Shown: in pieces, positions 1-8,126 of the stretch | How the letters are laid out: the number at the start of each line of letters is the position of its first letter | Position numbering within the stretch: position 1 is the first letter of the stretch | Program-made: the position numbers and the translations under genes | Notes under the pieces: model-generated | Database searches by the model: none | What the model was told of the DNA's origin: nothing | What the model saw: the letters and a program-made list of their open reading frames with translations, nothing else | Assembly: GCA_016721905.1 (NCBI GenBank) | Contig: JADKHH010000031.1 | Coordinates: 1-64,000 of the forward strand | Source: Candidatus Opimibacter skivensis | Lineage (GTDB): Bacteria > Bacteroidota > Bacteroidia > Chitinophagales > Saprospiraceae | DNA: 64,000 bases | Direction of reading: 5' to 3'

Positions 1-396
1 ATATATATCATTCTTAGTTTTTTACTTTTGGAGGCATGTACCTCCAACGATCTCACATTTGATCCTGAATGTGAACAAATACCTTATGCACAGAATTCAA
101 TCAGTTTTACAATACTTAACCACGTGGTATTTGACACCTCTGCAAGTCTTTTTCATGCAACAGTATTAGACTTCACAACATCAAAACCTTTGTCGGGCGC
201 ACAACTGCATTTTGATCAAAACCAACTCACCAAAGACATTAGTACTGATCAAGGAGGTCAAGCCCAAATATTTGAAAATGGATTTTCAGGAACCTGGCAA
301 TTATTAGTTACTCATTCAGACTATAGATGTGTAATAGTAAATGATGTAGAAATTGGGGGAGGCCAATCTGTAATCATTAAACTAAAACATATATAA
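1..396 (+). CDS. Lipoprotein, 5' end cut by window edge; possible carboxypeptidase-regulatory-like fold
   Basis: The frame is open from base 1. It begins with a hydrophobic run (IYIILSFLLL) followed by a lipobox LEAC whose Cys codon is at 37-39, so the true start lies upstream and the product is an exported lipoprotein. The mature part is about 120 residues, rich in beta-strand patterns. The segment from about residue 45 on (ATVLDFTTSKPLSGAQLHF, then TDQGGQAQ) resembles the start of carboxypeptidase-regulatory-like Ig folds common in Bacteroidota surface proteins. No catalytic motif is seen. The fold assignment is inference; the lipobox is direct observation. Confidence 0.6.
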   Translation: MYIILSFLLLEACTSNDLTFDPECEQIPYAQNSISFTILNHVVFDTSASLFHATVLDFTTSKPLSGAQLHFDQNQLTKDISTDQGGQAQIFENGFSGTWQLLVTHSDYRCVIVNDVEIGGGQSVIIKLKHI

Positions 397-574
397 ACCA
401 CTTGCCACAACGGCTACAGGCAATAGCGGATACCTTTTGCTCGAAGATCATTATCTTAAAACAGATTCCTGAGCCCCGGAAGATAAGTATATTGAAGTGC
501 CATTAACTTTAGCTCGGGCATTGTCCTTGAGCAGTAAATGAGACATGATTTAAGAAGGAATTGAATTTTCTAAC

Positions 575-901
575 ATGCGACTCCTCCTCGGACTCATTAT
601 TCCAACTCTAACCATCCTCGCACCTTTGGCAATCCTCATATGGATTGGACGAAGGAAGAATAGACTCAACCGGACTGACTTCGGTGTCGCGATCTTATGT
701 TGTTTTTTGGTCGGGCTAATTGTCCCGGTGGTAGCGACATATCTATCCGTTCAAGGATTTATGTACAACCGTGGCCCGGAGGACCCTTACTGCGCAACAG
801 GCGTAGTTTCATTTTTATTCTTTGGTTACTTGATCAACCTGTTGGGTGTGCCGATCGCGGGTATTGTTTTATTGCCTCCTAAGCAGGGCAAGGGCGTTTA
901 G
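575..901 (+). CDS. Small three-helix membrane protein, function unknown
   Basis: A 108-residue product with hydrophobic segments at about residues 3-24, 35-58 and 77-100, separated by a basic loop (GRRKNRLNR) and a polar loop containing one Cys. I do not recognise the family. It stands alone, 136 bp before the ParD/ParE pair and about 180 bp after the preceding lipoprotein; that gap (397-574) holds nothing I can name. ATG at 575 is the first Met and places a hydrophobic helix right at the N-terminus. An overlapping frame at 697-882 is a shadow. Confidence 0.5.
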   Translation: MRLLLGLIIPTLTILAPLAILIWIGRRKNRLNRTDFGVAILCCFLVGLIVPVVATYLSVQGFMYNRGPEDPYCATGVVSFLFFGYLINLLGVPIAGIVLLPPKQGKGV

Positions 902-999
902 TAGCAAAGGGGTTCAGCCCTTTGCAGTGTATGCCTCTGTTGCTGGTGAGGACACCAGGGCAACGGCATTTGGGTACTCATTTTTAGATGGTTGCAAAA

Positions 1000-1018
1000 G
1001 TTACCAAAATCTGGTAAC
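1000..1018. promoter_or_regulatory. Inverted repeat upstream of parD, likely autoregulatory operator
   Basis: GTTACC (1000-1005) and GGTAAC (1013-1018) form a perfect 6-bp inverted repeat with a 7-bp spacer; a third half-site-like GGTAAA follows at 1022-1027. It lies 20 bp before the antitoxin start at 1038. ParD-type antitoxins usually repress their own operon through such sites. The repeat is seen directly; the operator role is inference. Confidence 0.5.
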
Positions 1019-1037
1019 TTTGGTAAAATTTAAACTC

Positions 1038-1283
1038 ATGGGCAAAAACACATCTGTTTCTCTGGGGGATCATTTCGAATCCTTCGTTGAGCAAAGCATT
1101 GAGCAGGGGAGGTACAGCAACGCCAGCGAAGTCATACGTGCAGGATTGCGTCTATTGGAAGAAGAGGAGAGCAGGTTCAATGCACTGAAAAATGCAATAC
1201 AGGAAGGCCTGGATAGCGGGTTTATTCCTTTTGATGCAAAAGCTCATTTGAATTCGTTGAAATCCCGGAAGAAGAATGGCTAA
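1038..1283 (+). CDS. parD: ParD-like antitoxin (ribbon-helix-helix)
   Basis: 81 residues. The N-terminal half (NTSVSLGDHFESFVEQSIEQ, then GRYSNASEVIRAGLRLLEE) is the classic ParD/CopG ribbon-helix-helix pattern: a short beta strand with alternating residues, two helices, and the SEVIRAGLRLLE signature. The C-terminal tail is the toxin-binding extension. ATG 1038 was chosen because the longer open frame from 846 adds residues without family resemblance and would run through the inverted repeat at 1000-1018. The end overlaps the start of the toxin gene by 8 bp, the usual translational coupling of ParD/ParE. Family role: neutralises ParE and represses the operon. Confidence 0.88.
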   Translation: MGKNTSVSLGDHFESFVEQSIEQGRYSNASEVIRAGLRLLEEEESRFNALKNAIQEGLDSGFIPFDAKAHLNSLKSRKKNG

Positions 1284-1575
1284 GTATGTGCTTTCCCGCC
1301 AGGCCATAAAAGACTTGACTGAAATTTGGATGTACACTTGTTCTACTTGGTCAGACATACAGGCTGATAAGTACTACGAATTGTTGACAGGAGCTTTTGT
1401 AACGATATCCAACAATCCAGATTTAGGTAAAAGTTATGACGATGTAAGCATAGGTTTGTTGGGCATTCGTGTTGGTCAACACCTCATATTTTACCGACAG
1501 TCAAAAGAGAATCAAATACAGATCATTCGTGTCCTACATGTCCGCATGGATTTGAATAGAAATATCAAAGGCTGA
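1276..1575 (+). CDS. parE: ParE-like toxin (RelE/ParE superfamily)
   Basis: 99 residues of ParE type: N-terminal YVLSRQAIKDLTEIWMYT (the S..A..DL..I..Y pattern), a central ADKYYELLTGAFVTISNNP helix, and a C-terminal beta sheet ending in IRVGQHLIFYR then IIRVLHVRMD, matching the family Y.R..V..I.R.LH.RMD ending. The length is normal for the family. It is translated from an ATG 8 bp inside the antitoxin gene. ParE proteins characterised so far poison DNA gyrase; that target is family knowledge, not visible here. No other addiction or mobile genes are adjacent, so this looks like a solitary chromosomal module. Confidence 0.88.
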   Translation: MAKYVLSRQAIKDLTEIWMYTCSTWSDIQADKYYELLTGAFVTISNNPDLGKSYDDVSIGLLGIRVGQHLIFYRQSKENQIQIIRVLHVRMDLNRNIKG

Positions 1576-1791
1576 CGCGTCAGTTTTAAACGCATAGTTC
1601 GACTCCGTCACAAAGGATTTCGCAGGAGATTTGATTATACTGTCTATTTGAGAAACTAATTGGAAATCAATTTTCAAAATCTGCGTAACAAATGCCGCAG
1701 ATGCATTTAAGAAAAATGATTAACGCAAATTTGATCTTGCTGTTCAATGTCTAACCATCTAAGCCACTAGCCTCCTAAGCCACATTATGCA

Positions 1792-2232
1792 ATGAACTAC
1801 TTAGCAAACTTCGCATGGGCAGCCATCCTCTTAGCCTCCTGTTCCAGGGAAGATGACATGATTGGCACGTATGAGGCAGATCGGTATCATTTTTTGGAGA
1901 TGGCCCCTCTGAGTGTATTCCAGAAAACAGGTTTTGCAGCAGGTAGCACACTAGAGTTGAATGAAGATTCTTCATTTGTATTTATGACTTGCGGGAATAT
2001 CCAGGAAGGTTACTGGAGTATCCAGGCAGATTCACTCATCCTTGATGTTCATTCCAATAGATGGAGGACCGACAGCCTGCAAGAACACGGATTAAATGGT
2101 CGTTGGCCAGAGCCTTGTTTTAGCAGTGCCTTTGGCATCGAGGGTGATCACCTCATCCATCTACATAAAGGGAATCCGGACATTGAAGGTGATTATCGTG
2201 TATTTACCCGGCTAAAGAAAATACAGGATTGA
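1792..2232 (+). CDS. Small lipoprotein, lipocalin-like pattern, function unknown
   Basis: 146 residues. The N-terminus is a short signal peptide with lipobox LLASC, so the mature protein starts at Cys17 and should be membrane-anchored. It then reads GTYEADRYHF, TLELNEDSSFVFMTCGN and GYWSIQADSLIL. This GTY...L.L..D..F.....G.W....D.L.L pattern is typical of small lipocalin-like or META-like barrels in Bacteroidota lipoproteins. It ends 11 bp before the GNAT start and may be cotranscribed with it. The fold is inferred; no substrate can be named. Confidence 0.65.
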   Translation: MNYLANFAWAAILLASCSREDDMIGTYEADRYHFLEMAPLSVFQKTGFAAGSTLELNEDSSFVFMTCGNIQEGYWSIQADSLILDVHSNRWRTDSLQEHGLNGRWPEPCFSSAFGIEGDHLIHLHKGNPDIEGDYRVFTRLKKIQD

Positions 2233-2243
2233 TCTTCGGCAAC

Positions 2244-2789
2244 ATGACCTATCTCTTCCACTCAGCACGCCTTGGCTTCCGCAACTGGAGTGACGCTGAC
2301 ATTGACCCCATGGCCTCCATCAGTGCAGACAAAGAGGTCATGAAGTATTTTCCAGCGGTAGCCACCTACGAACAGACAGCAGCTTTTATCAAACGTATGA
2401 AAGATGAATTTGATGAAAGAGGATATTGCTACTTCGCTGTCGACGAACTCAGCACAAATACATTCATTGGATTCATTGGTTTATCCTGGAAGACTTTCGA
2501 AGCAGACTTTACGCCTTGCGTTGACATAGGTTGGAGGCTGAGCCCATCTGCATGGAATAAAGGGTTCGCGACCGAGGGAGCTATCAGATGCCTCGACTAT
2601 GCATTCGACGCCCTTAAGCTTGCTAAGGTTTATTCCATGGCACCGAAGATTAATACGCCTTCAGAACACGTGATGCAGAAAGCAGGTATGATCAAAATAG
2701 GCGAGTTTGAACATCCATTGTTACAGGATCATCCGGAGTTAAGGCAATGTGTTTTATATGTAAAGTCAAATCCCGTTAATGGACACTAG
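2244..2789 (+). CDS. GNAT N-acetyltransferase, RimJ/RimL type
   Basis: 181 residues. The order is typical of RimJ/RimL-like GNATs: an N-terminal strand with RLGFRNWSDADIDPM, the FIGFIGL beta strand, IGWRLSPSAWNKGFATEGA (residues about 96-113) giving the acetyl-CoA pyrophosphate loop, then LKLAKVYSMAPKINTPSEHVMQKAGM, the N..S..V..K.G core of the family. These enzymes acetylate the N-terminus of ribosomal proteins or small-molecule amines; the substrate cannot be told. The ATG at 2244 is preferred over a TTG at 2229 that overlaps the upstream gene. Confidence 0.85.
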   Translation: MTYLFHSARLGFRNWSDADIDPMASISADKEVMKYFPAVATYEQTAAFIKRMKDEFDERGYCYFAVDELSTNTFIGFIGLSWKTFEADFTPCVDIGWRLSPSAWNKGFATEGAIRCLDYAFDALKLAKVYSMAPKINTPSEHVMQKAGMIKIGEFEHPLLQDHPELRQCVLYVKSNPVNGH

Positions 2790-2796
2790 CTTACGA

Positions 2797-2810
2797 TACT
2801 TTTAAAAGTA
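2797..2810. other. 14-bp perfect palindrome after the GNAT gene
   Basis: TACTTTTAAAAGTA is self-complementary and lies 8 bp after the GNAT stop. It could be a weak transcript end or a protein-binding site. The AT-rich centre and absence of a following T run argue against a strong terminator. Confidence 0.3.
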
Positions 2811-2945
2811 CCGGAGGTAAAACTTTTCCATCAAATGAATTTATCCAGACCTAGCTGTAGGTAAAAAGTTTAATTTTAACGCAATGACTGAAGCCTGTCA
2901 GGCTGTCGGTTGGTTTTTATTCACATTTTGAGCAACACATATACT

Positions 2946-4262
2946 ATGCGCCACCTGATATACATCACGCTTTGTCTGTTTGGATTATCAGCCACTGCAC
3001 AATCAACTATCCTGATCAATAATGTGGTCATCTTTAACGGAAAGGATGAGAAGACTATCACCGGCAATGTCCTGGTGGTCAACAATCTCATCCAGAAGAT
3101 TTCCACTGCACCGATTCCGACCAATAAAAGCGGTAAGACCATCATCATCGACGGCAAGGGAAAATTCCTGATGCCAGGCCTGATCGATGCCCATTGGCAT
3201 TCCATTCTGACGGCGAGTACAATGGATGAACTCATGTATGCTGAGCCTGGATACGTCTTTATCAAAGCAGGAGATGAGGCAGCCAATACCCTGATGCGTG
3301 GATTTACATCGGTCCGCGATCTTGGAGGTCCCTCGTTTGGATTGAAAAAAGCGATTGATGATGGTGTGATTGACGGGCCACGTATATGGCCCAGTGGTTC
3401 GATCATCTCCCAGACCTCAGGGCATGGTGATTTCAGGAGTGTCAATGAGCGACCTGTCTCTCTCGGCGGATGTCTGCATCACTCCGAAGAGATCGGAGGT
3501 GCCACCATTGCAGATGGCAAAGATGCCGTATTGGTTGCCGTCAGGGAAAACCTCAAGCGCGGTGCATCCCAGATTAAATTAACAGCCGGCGGTGGCGCAT
3601 CTTCCGTCTTCGATCCATTGGATGTGAGCCAGTATACAGAGGAAGAATTAAGAGCTGCCGTCGAAGCTGCGGAAGACTGGGGTACGTATGTAACCGTCCA
3701 TGCCTATACGCCGAGGGCCGTACAGAAAGCTATTGCTGCAGGTGTAAAGTGCATCGACCATGGTCACCTGCTCGATGATGAAACTTTAAAACTCATTGGA
3801 GAGAAAGGCATTTGGCTGAGCATGCAACCTCTTGATAGTACGACTAATGCTGGCGCAAATGAGGAGCAGAAACAAAAGAAATACGATATAGCCACGGGTA
3901 CAGAACGAATTTATTCTTCTGTCAAGAAATACAATCTGAAACTTGCCTGGGGAACCGACCTGTTGTTTAATCCCGCTGCTAATAGCAAGCAAACCGCCAC
4001 TATTCCGCTCATGGATAAATGGTTTACTCCATTTGAAGTGCTCAGGATGATCACGCATGACAATGGTGAACTCCTTGCTTTTTCGGGTAAACGTAGCCCA
4101 TACAGGGAGGGCAAACTTGGCGTCCTGGAAGAAGGCGCCTATGCCGATATGATCCTGGTGGATGGCAATCCGCTATCCAATCTCAAGCTCATGGAAGACT
4201 ACAACAAGAACTTTGTGCTCATCATGAAGAATGGGGTCGTGTATAAGAATACGATTCAATAA
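2946..4262 (+). CDS. Exported metal-dependent amidohydrolase (imidazolonepropionase/prolidase-like)
   Basis: 438 residues from the ATG at 2946, which gives a clean signal peptide (MRHLIYITLCLFGLSATAQ); an in-frame ATG at 2910 would bury it. All amidohydrolase-superfamily landmarks are present: HWH at residues 83-85, the bridging Lys211 in QIKLTAGGG, metal His252 (VHAY), His272/His274 in DHGH, and the catalytic Asp338 in WGTD. The C-terminal GKLGVLEEGAYADMILVDGNPL closes the small beta domain. The family hydrolyses amide bonds, often Xaa-Pro dipeptides or cyclic amides, in the periplasm. No transporter is adjacent. The exact substrate is unknown. Confidence 0.88.
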   Translation: MRHLIYITLCLFGLSATAQSTILINNVVIFNGKDEKTITGNVLVVNNLIQKISTAPIPTNKSGKTIIIDGKGKFLMPGLIDAHWHSILTASTMDELMYAEPGYVFIKAGDEAANTLMRGFTSVRDLGGPSFGLKKAIDDGVIDGPRIWPSGSIISQTSGHGDFRSVNERPVSLGGCLHHSEEIGGATIADGKDAVLVAVRENLKRGASQIKLTAGGGASSVFDPLDVSQYTEEELRAAVEAAEDWGTYVTVHAYTPRAVQKAIAAGVKCIDHGHLLDDETLKLIGEKGIWLSMQPLDSTTNAGANEEQKQKKYDIATGTERIYSSVKKYNLKLAWGTDLLFNPAANSKQTATIPLMDKWFTPFEVLRMITHDNGELLAFSGKRSPYREGKLGVLEEGAYADMILVDGNPLSNLKLMEDYNKNFVLIMKNGVVYKNTIQ

Positions 4263-4333
4263 GTTATGTTTTTGCAACATTTATCACCTTATTTCGATTC
4301 TATGTTAAACACTAAATAAAAAACCTCGTCATC

Positions 4334-4780
4334 ATGAAGAAAATAACTCTGATTTTATTAAGCGCATTTTCATTCCTCAATTTGACTATCGGGCAAGTCA
4401 TGAATGCAAAGGATGAAGCACTGAAAGCCCACATCCTGAAACTTGACATAGCCGCCTGGGATGCCTGGAAAAATGGTGATATCGAAACCTTTCGCGCCGC
4501 CACCAGAGAATCTTTTCTGTCTGTGGGCTCAGAAGGCATCAGCACCAAGAAGGACATGATCGAGTCTGTTTTGGTGGACTGCCATCTCAAGAGCTATCAA
4601 CTCACCGATGTTGGATTTTTGAAGCTAAATAAAAAGGCAGTCCTGCTGACCTATAATGCTACCCAGTCTGGAGATTGTGATGGTGTTCCCCTTTCACCTA
4701 AAGTCCTCGCTACTGTCACGTATGTCAAGGAGGGTGGAAAGTGGATGGAGGCTATTTATATGGAGACAGCAGTGGAGTAA
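4334..4780 (+). CDS. Secreted NTF2-like (DUF4440/SnoaL-type) protein
   Basis: 148 residues: signal peptide MKKITLILLSAFSFLNLTIGQ, then a single NTF2-like cone fold. The pattern ILKLDIAAWDAWKNGDIETF (helix with W..GD...F), FLSVGSEGISTKKDMIE, and late strands with AVLLTYNATQSG and VTYVKEGGKWMEAIYMET matches DUF4440-type proteins, in which GGKW followed by a final strand is diagnostic. The role is unknown; these small exported proteins are often ligand-binding or enzyme-like. It stands alone after the amidohydrolase, 71 bp downstream on the same strand. Confidence 0.75.
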   Translation: MKKITLILLSAFSFLNLTIGQVMNAKDEALKAHILKLDIAAWDAWKNGDIETFRAATRESFLSVGSEGISTKKDMIESVLVDCHLKSYQLTDVGFLKLNKKAVLLTYNATQSGDCDGVPLSPKVLATVTYVKEGGKWMEAIYMETAVE

Positions 4781-4788
4781 TTCTCTTT

Positions 4789-4844
4789 TGCCCCTGCCCG
4801 TACGGGCTTCCCCTGTGTGCTGCGCAACCCCGGGGTTGATGAGA
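4789..4844. repeat. Dispersed repeat E, copy 1 (hairpin-bearing)
   Basis: Contains the perfect 12-bp palindrome GCCCGTACGGGC (4796-4807) followed by CCCCTGTGTGCTGCGCAAC and CCCCGGGG. The reverse complement of essentially the same string occurs at 45605-45661, about 41 kb away. Both copies start just after a stop codon. This is a non-coding dispersed element. Confidence 0.7.
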
Positions 4845-4925
4845 ATTTACCGTTGGATTGTGCAGCTACTTTCGGCTAGTCGATTTTCTTTTTAAGATAT
4901 TGATACACATCGTTGGTCATTCAAA

Positions 4926-5078
4926 GCAGGCAACGCCTGCGAATCACACCATTGTAACATGAGTCTGGCATCTGCGAGTCTGGCATCTGAAGTCTGAATA
5001 GGGTTCTTATCGTATTATCCGTCTGGCGTCTGCGAGTCTGGCATAGTTCGACTCCGCTCACTACAAGTCTGATGTCTT
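4926..5078. repeat. Dispersed repeat C, copy 1 (GAGTCTGGCATCTG units)
   Basis: GCAACGCCTGCGAATC...CCATTG is followed by several irregular copies of a GAGTCTGGCATCTG-like unit (about 4970-5045), then TTCGACTCCGCTCAC (5044-5058). A second copy with the same order is at 9661-9772. It fills the 388-bp gene-free stretch 4781-5168 together with repeat E; no reading frame is supported here. Confidence 0.7.
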
Positions 5079-5168
5079 AAGGTGGTTGCCATAACATATG
5101 AATAACAACAACCATAAAGATGCATCCGCTATCTTGCCTGTCTTTATTCAGTAAAGCAAGACTCCACG

Positions 5169-6319
5169 ATGAAGCCATTTTCAAGTAAGACTATTATTTT
5201 CAGAAGTTCAATTGCAGCCAATTTACTTTCATTAGCTGCAATATGTATTTCTTGCAAAGGTCAATATGACTCCAGGCATGATGAAAATGGTGGAGCTGAA
5301 ATGACTTCGCTTTCAATGGAGAACACTTCAAATGTTTCAATAGCTGCAGTTAATTCTTCAGATGGTGACCTCAACGTCATCAGCATTTTCCAGGATAGCA
5401 AGGGTGATTATTGGTTCGGCACTCAAAGCCAGGGTGTATATAGGTATGATGGTAAATCCTTCGTTCATTATACAGAGCAGGATGGATTGGCAAATAATCA
5501 AGTGCAAACTATCCAGGAGGATAAAGCGGGACACATGTGGTTCGGTACCGGTGCATTCGGAGTCAGTCGTTATGATGGACGCACCATCACTACAATGACC
5601 AAGGATCATAATCTTCAAACTGTAACAAACAATAGCATGTCGTGGAAAAAAGAGTCAGATGACTTGTGGTTCTATGCAGGGGGTGGGGTGTATCGGTATG
5701 ATGGAAAGGAACTTTCCTATTTGACGTTGGAGGAGCCAGCATTTGGTTCTTCACTAACGCAGAGTCCACCCAATCAACTCGGACCCTATGCGGTGTATTG
5801 TACCTTGATAGATAAAGCAGGAAATCTATGGATGGGTACACAATCCATGGGCGTATGCAGGTATGATGGCAGCAACTTTACCTGGTTTACTGAACATGGG
5901 TTGGCGGGCCCTGCGGTCCTTGCTTTGTTAGAAGATAAAAGCGGAAACATCTGGTTTGGCAATAATGGAAGTGGACTCTTCCGCTATGAGCCAGTAAAAG
6001 ATGTGCTGACTAATTTCACCAAAGAGCACAACCTGAGTAATGAAGAATTCAGAATTTCAGGAAAACAAGGTCCAGGAACAATGGCTCGTATTTATTCGGT
6101 CAAGGAAGATCGGAACGGCAACCTTTGGATAGGCACGGTCGATGCTGGTGTCTGGCGATATGATGGTCATAACTTAAAAAATTATAGCACGCTGAATGGT
6201 CTGCCTAGTGATGCGGTCATTACTACTTATAGAGACAAGGATGGTGAACTTTGGTTCGGAACTGAAGAAGGGTGTGTACTTTTAATGGCATTTCTTTTAC
6301 GAGATTTTCAATTCCATAA
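5169..6319 (+). CDS. Lipoprotein beta-propeller (two-component regulator propeller repeats), frameshifted at its 3' end
   Basis: The N-terminus is a signal peptide with a lipobox-like ISC (Cys29). The body is a series of Reg_prop-type blades: D..G..WFGT...GV.RYDG followed by T...GL..N.V, repeated at least six times from about residue 70 to the end. These blades form the sensor part of hybrid two-component systems, but here no membrane helix or kinase follows, so it is a free periplasmic or surface propeller. The last blade breaks: after TEEG the open frame runs on to 6329 with non-blade sequence, while adding one G to the GGG at 6270-6272 restores GVCTFNG and ends at 6319. This is probably a sequencing indel. 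Confidence 0.75.
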
Positions 6320-6350
6320 ATTCAGTTAGGAATTTCGATATAGTATCTCG

Positions 6351-6459
6351 GTGGTTGCAGGAGCAAACACTTCGACTTCGCTCAGTGCGGCGCTCCTGCA
6401 ACGGCAGACTCATTGGTATCGCGGTAGTTGGCGGCGAGAACGCCATCCAACGGCATGCC
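6351..6459. repeat. Dispersed repeat B, copy 1
   Basis: The stem TTGCAGGAGC (6355-6364) pairs with GCTCCTGCAA (6392-6401) around a loop holding CTTCGACTTCGCTCAG. It is followed by GGTATCGCGGTAGTTGGC, GCGAGAACGCC and ATCCAACGGCAT. An inverted copy of the hairpin is at 63889-63929, and the second half recurs at 7799-7888, 41710-41743 and 63970-64000. It occupies the 302-bp gap 6330-6631; open frames across it are shadows. Confidence 0.75.
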
Positions 6460-6631
6460 TACTTGTATCATGGCGGTTGCAAAATGCCCCCGACGATGGG
6501 ATTTTACTGATGAACTCACAGATTTATTTCGTTACTTTCGTTATGCCCGTAGCGACATGATGGATGTTAGGATACAAGCAATTGTTGATCATCCAGGATA
6601 GTCTGCCAGGTGTTAAGTAAATAAGCATTGA

Positions 6632-7330
6632 ATGAAGTGTAACCGGATATCCCATTTCCTCGTCCTCTGTATGATTGTTTTCATCGGTGCCAGTTGCACG
6701 AAGGATGATGGTCCCCAATGGGCTGGCACAGTGACAGATATTGATGATAATCTGTACCGTACTGTGAAAATATGTGACCAGATCTGGATGGTTGAAAACC
6801 TGAAAGTGACCCGGTTCCGCAATGGAGACGATATACCATTGAAACAGCATCAGCAATGGGATTATGAAGGATTGACGGGAGAACCCGCCTATTGTTATTA
6901 TGATGACGATTTTAATAATATCGACATCTACGGACAATTGTACAATTGGAATGCTGTCAATGACAGCCGTCAACTGGCGCCGGAGGGGTGGCATATCCCT
7001 ACAGATGAAGAATGGCTTACTTTGATAAACTGCCTGGGAGGACCTCCGGTTGCGGGCGGGAAGATGAAGGAAGAAGGAACTAGTCATTGGCTTGCGCCAA
7101 ACGTAGGCGCTACTAATGAATCGGGCTTTACAGCGCTACCAGGCGGGTTTCGTAATCTTAGTTACAACGGTGATCAGAGTCTGGGTAGTTTTGCTGGCTG
7201 GTGGAGCACAACCCAGGGATCTCAGGAAGACCAGGCGCTGATATGCAAAATACATTCGGGCGGAGAAATAGCTTACAGACTCGTGGTAGGAACGCATGGC
7301 GGGAATTCCGTTCGTTGTGTGAAAGACTAA
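6632..7330 (+). CDS. Fibrobacter-type major paralogous domain lipoprotein
   Basis: 232 residues with signal peptide and lipobox IGASC (Cys22). The single domain shows the Fib_succ_major signature throughout: DIDDNLYRTVKICDQIWMVE followed by NLKVTRFRNGDDIPL, YGQLYNWNAV, APEGWHIPTDEEWLTLINCLGG, an N..GF.ALPGG.R central motif and WWSTT near the end, closing with GNSVRCVKD. The family is abundant in Bacteroidota and Fibrobacter surface lipoproteins and is structurally close to the FGE-sulfatase fold; the biochemical role is unknown. The next gene starts 34 bp downstream. Confidence 0.9.
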   Translation: MKCNRISHFLVLCMIVFIGASCTKDDGPQWAGTVTDIDDNLYRTVKICDQIWMVENLKVTRFRNGDDIPLKQHQQWDYEGLTGEPAYCYYDDDFNNIDIYGQLYNWNAVNDSRQLAPEGWHIPTDEEWLTLINCLGGPPVAGGKMKEEGTSHWLAPNVGATNESGFTALPGGFRNLSYNGDQSLGSFAGWWSTTQGSQEDQALICKIHSGGEIAYRLVVGTHGGNSVRCVKD

Positions 7331-7364
7331 ATTGCTTTATGATGATAAGCGTGTTAATTCAAGC

Positions 7365-7793
7365 ATGTCGACTATAAAAAGCTTATTCGTATCCGGACTC
7401 TTACTCGTTAGCCTCAACGGTTGGTCACAATCTGAAATGAAGGAGGAACTATGCGTAATACGCTTGGATAGCTTTGGAAACGGTGGCCATTATTCCATCG
7501 TTGATTCCATGCCCCATTTCCCTGGAGGCAACGAGTTGATAAATAAATTTATACTCGAGAATCTTAAAATACCTGAGGATTTTATAAGTTGGAACAGCAA
7601 GGTGATTACGCAGTTTGTAGTGGATACCAATGGTCACTTAAGCGACAAGAAGATAATCAAGGGGATCAATGAAGATCTAAACAATGCAGTACTTGCAGTT
7701 TTGGATAAAATGCCTCCGTGGGTGCCCGGGAAATGCAATGGTAGATTGGTGCCTGTCGTCTTTGTCCTTCCGGTCATCATCGAATTACAATAA
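7365..7793 (+). CDS. Exported TonB C-terminal-domain protein
   Basis: 142 residues from ATG 7365, which begins a signal peptide (MSTIKSLFVSGLLLVSLNGWSQ); the frame is open from 7332 but that would bury it. The mature part is one TonB_C-like domain: MPHFPGGNELINKFILENL, KIPED, TQFVVDTNGHLSDKKIIKG and PPWVPGKCNGRLVPVVFVLP. This is the Bacteroidota secreted TonB_C form, lacking both the membrane anchor and the proline-rich linker of real TonB. It may bind peptidoglycan or a partner receptor. It lies just after the Fib_succ lipoprotein and may share its transcript. Confidence 0.8.
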   Translation: MSTIKSLFVSGLLLVSLNGWSQSEMKEELCVIRLDSFGNGGHYSIVDSMPHFPGGNELINKFILENLKIPEDFISWNSKVITQFVVDTNGHLSDKKIIKGINEDLNNAVLAVLDKMPPWVPGKCNGRLVPVVFVLPVIIELQ

Positions 7794-7798
7794 CGATA

Positions 7799-7888
7799 GG
7801 TATCCTGGTGGTTGGCGGCGATGCTTCGACTGCCTTTCGCTCAACCCTGTTCACCCACTCAGCAACCGGCTGCCATCCAACGGCATTT
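7799..7888. repeat. Dispersed repeat B, copy 2
   Basis: GGTATCCTGGTGGTTGGCGG, then a variant core with CTTCGACTGCCTTTCGCTCA, then GCCATCCAACGGCAT, which matches the second half of the copy at 6415-6459. It begins a few bases after a stop codon. Confidence 0.65.
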
Positions 7889-7932
7889 AATATAAACACT
7901 TCGCCTAGTCCTATCATGCGTTGAAAGATAAT

Positions 7933-8006
7933 TCATGCCTCTCCTGCGTTTTCGGAATGAAGCGAAACGAAGTTGAGCAGTATGGAGAAACGCAGGGGGC
8001 GGGGGC
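7933..8006 (+). repeat. Dispersed repeat A, copy 1 (74 bp)
   Basis: Begins TCATGCCTCTCCTGCGTTTT and ends AAACGCAGGGGGCGGGGGC, the same 74-bp length and ends as the copies around 55.4-56.6 kb, with a more diverged centre. The ends pair imperfectly (CTCC.GCGTTT against AAACGCAGGGGGCGGGG), so the element can fold as one long hairpin. The gap 7794-8126 contains only repeats B and A. Confidence 0.75.
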
Positions 8007-8126
8007 AAAAGAGTGTAGTACTTTTTCCCATTTTCCTGAAATTCGTACCTTTCTCTCACCTGGTTTAAATAAGTTTTAATTTAAAAAATTGTTCTCTGGC
8101 GAATACATAAATCAGATCCCAAAGAA

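Noticed and set aside
6351..6560. Short plus-strand frame after the propeller gene
   Set aside because: It is the translation of repeat B.
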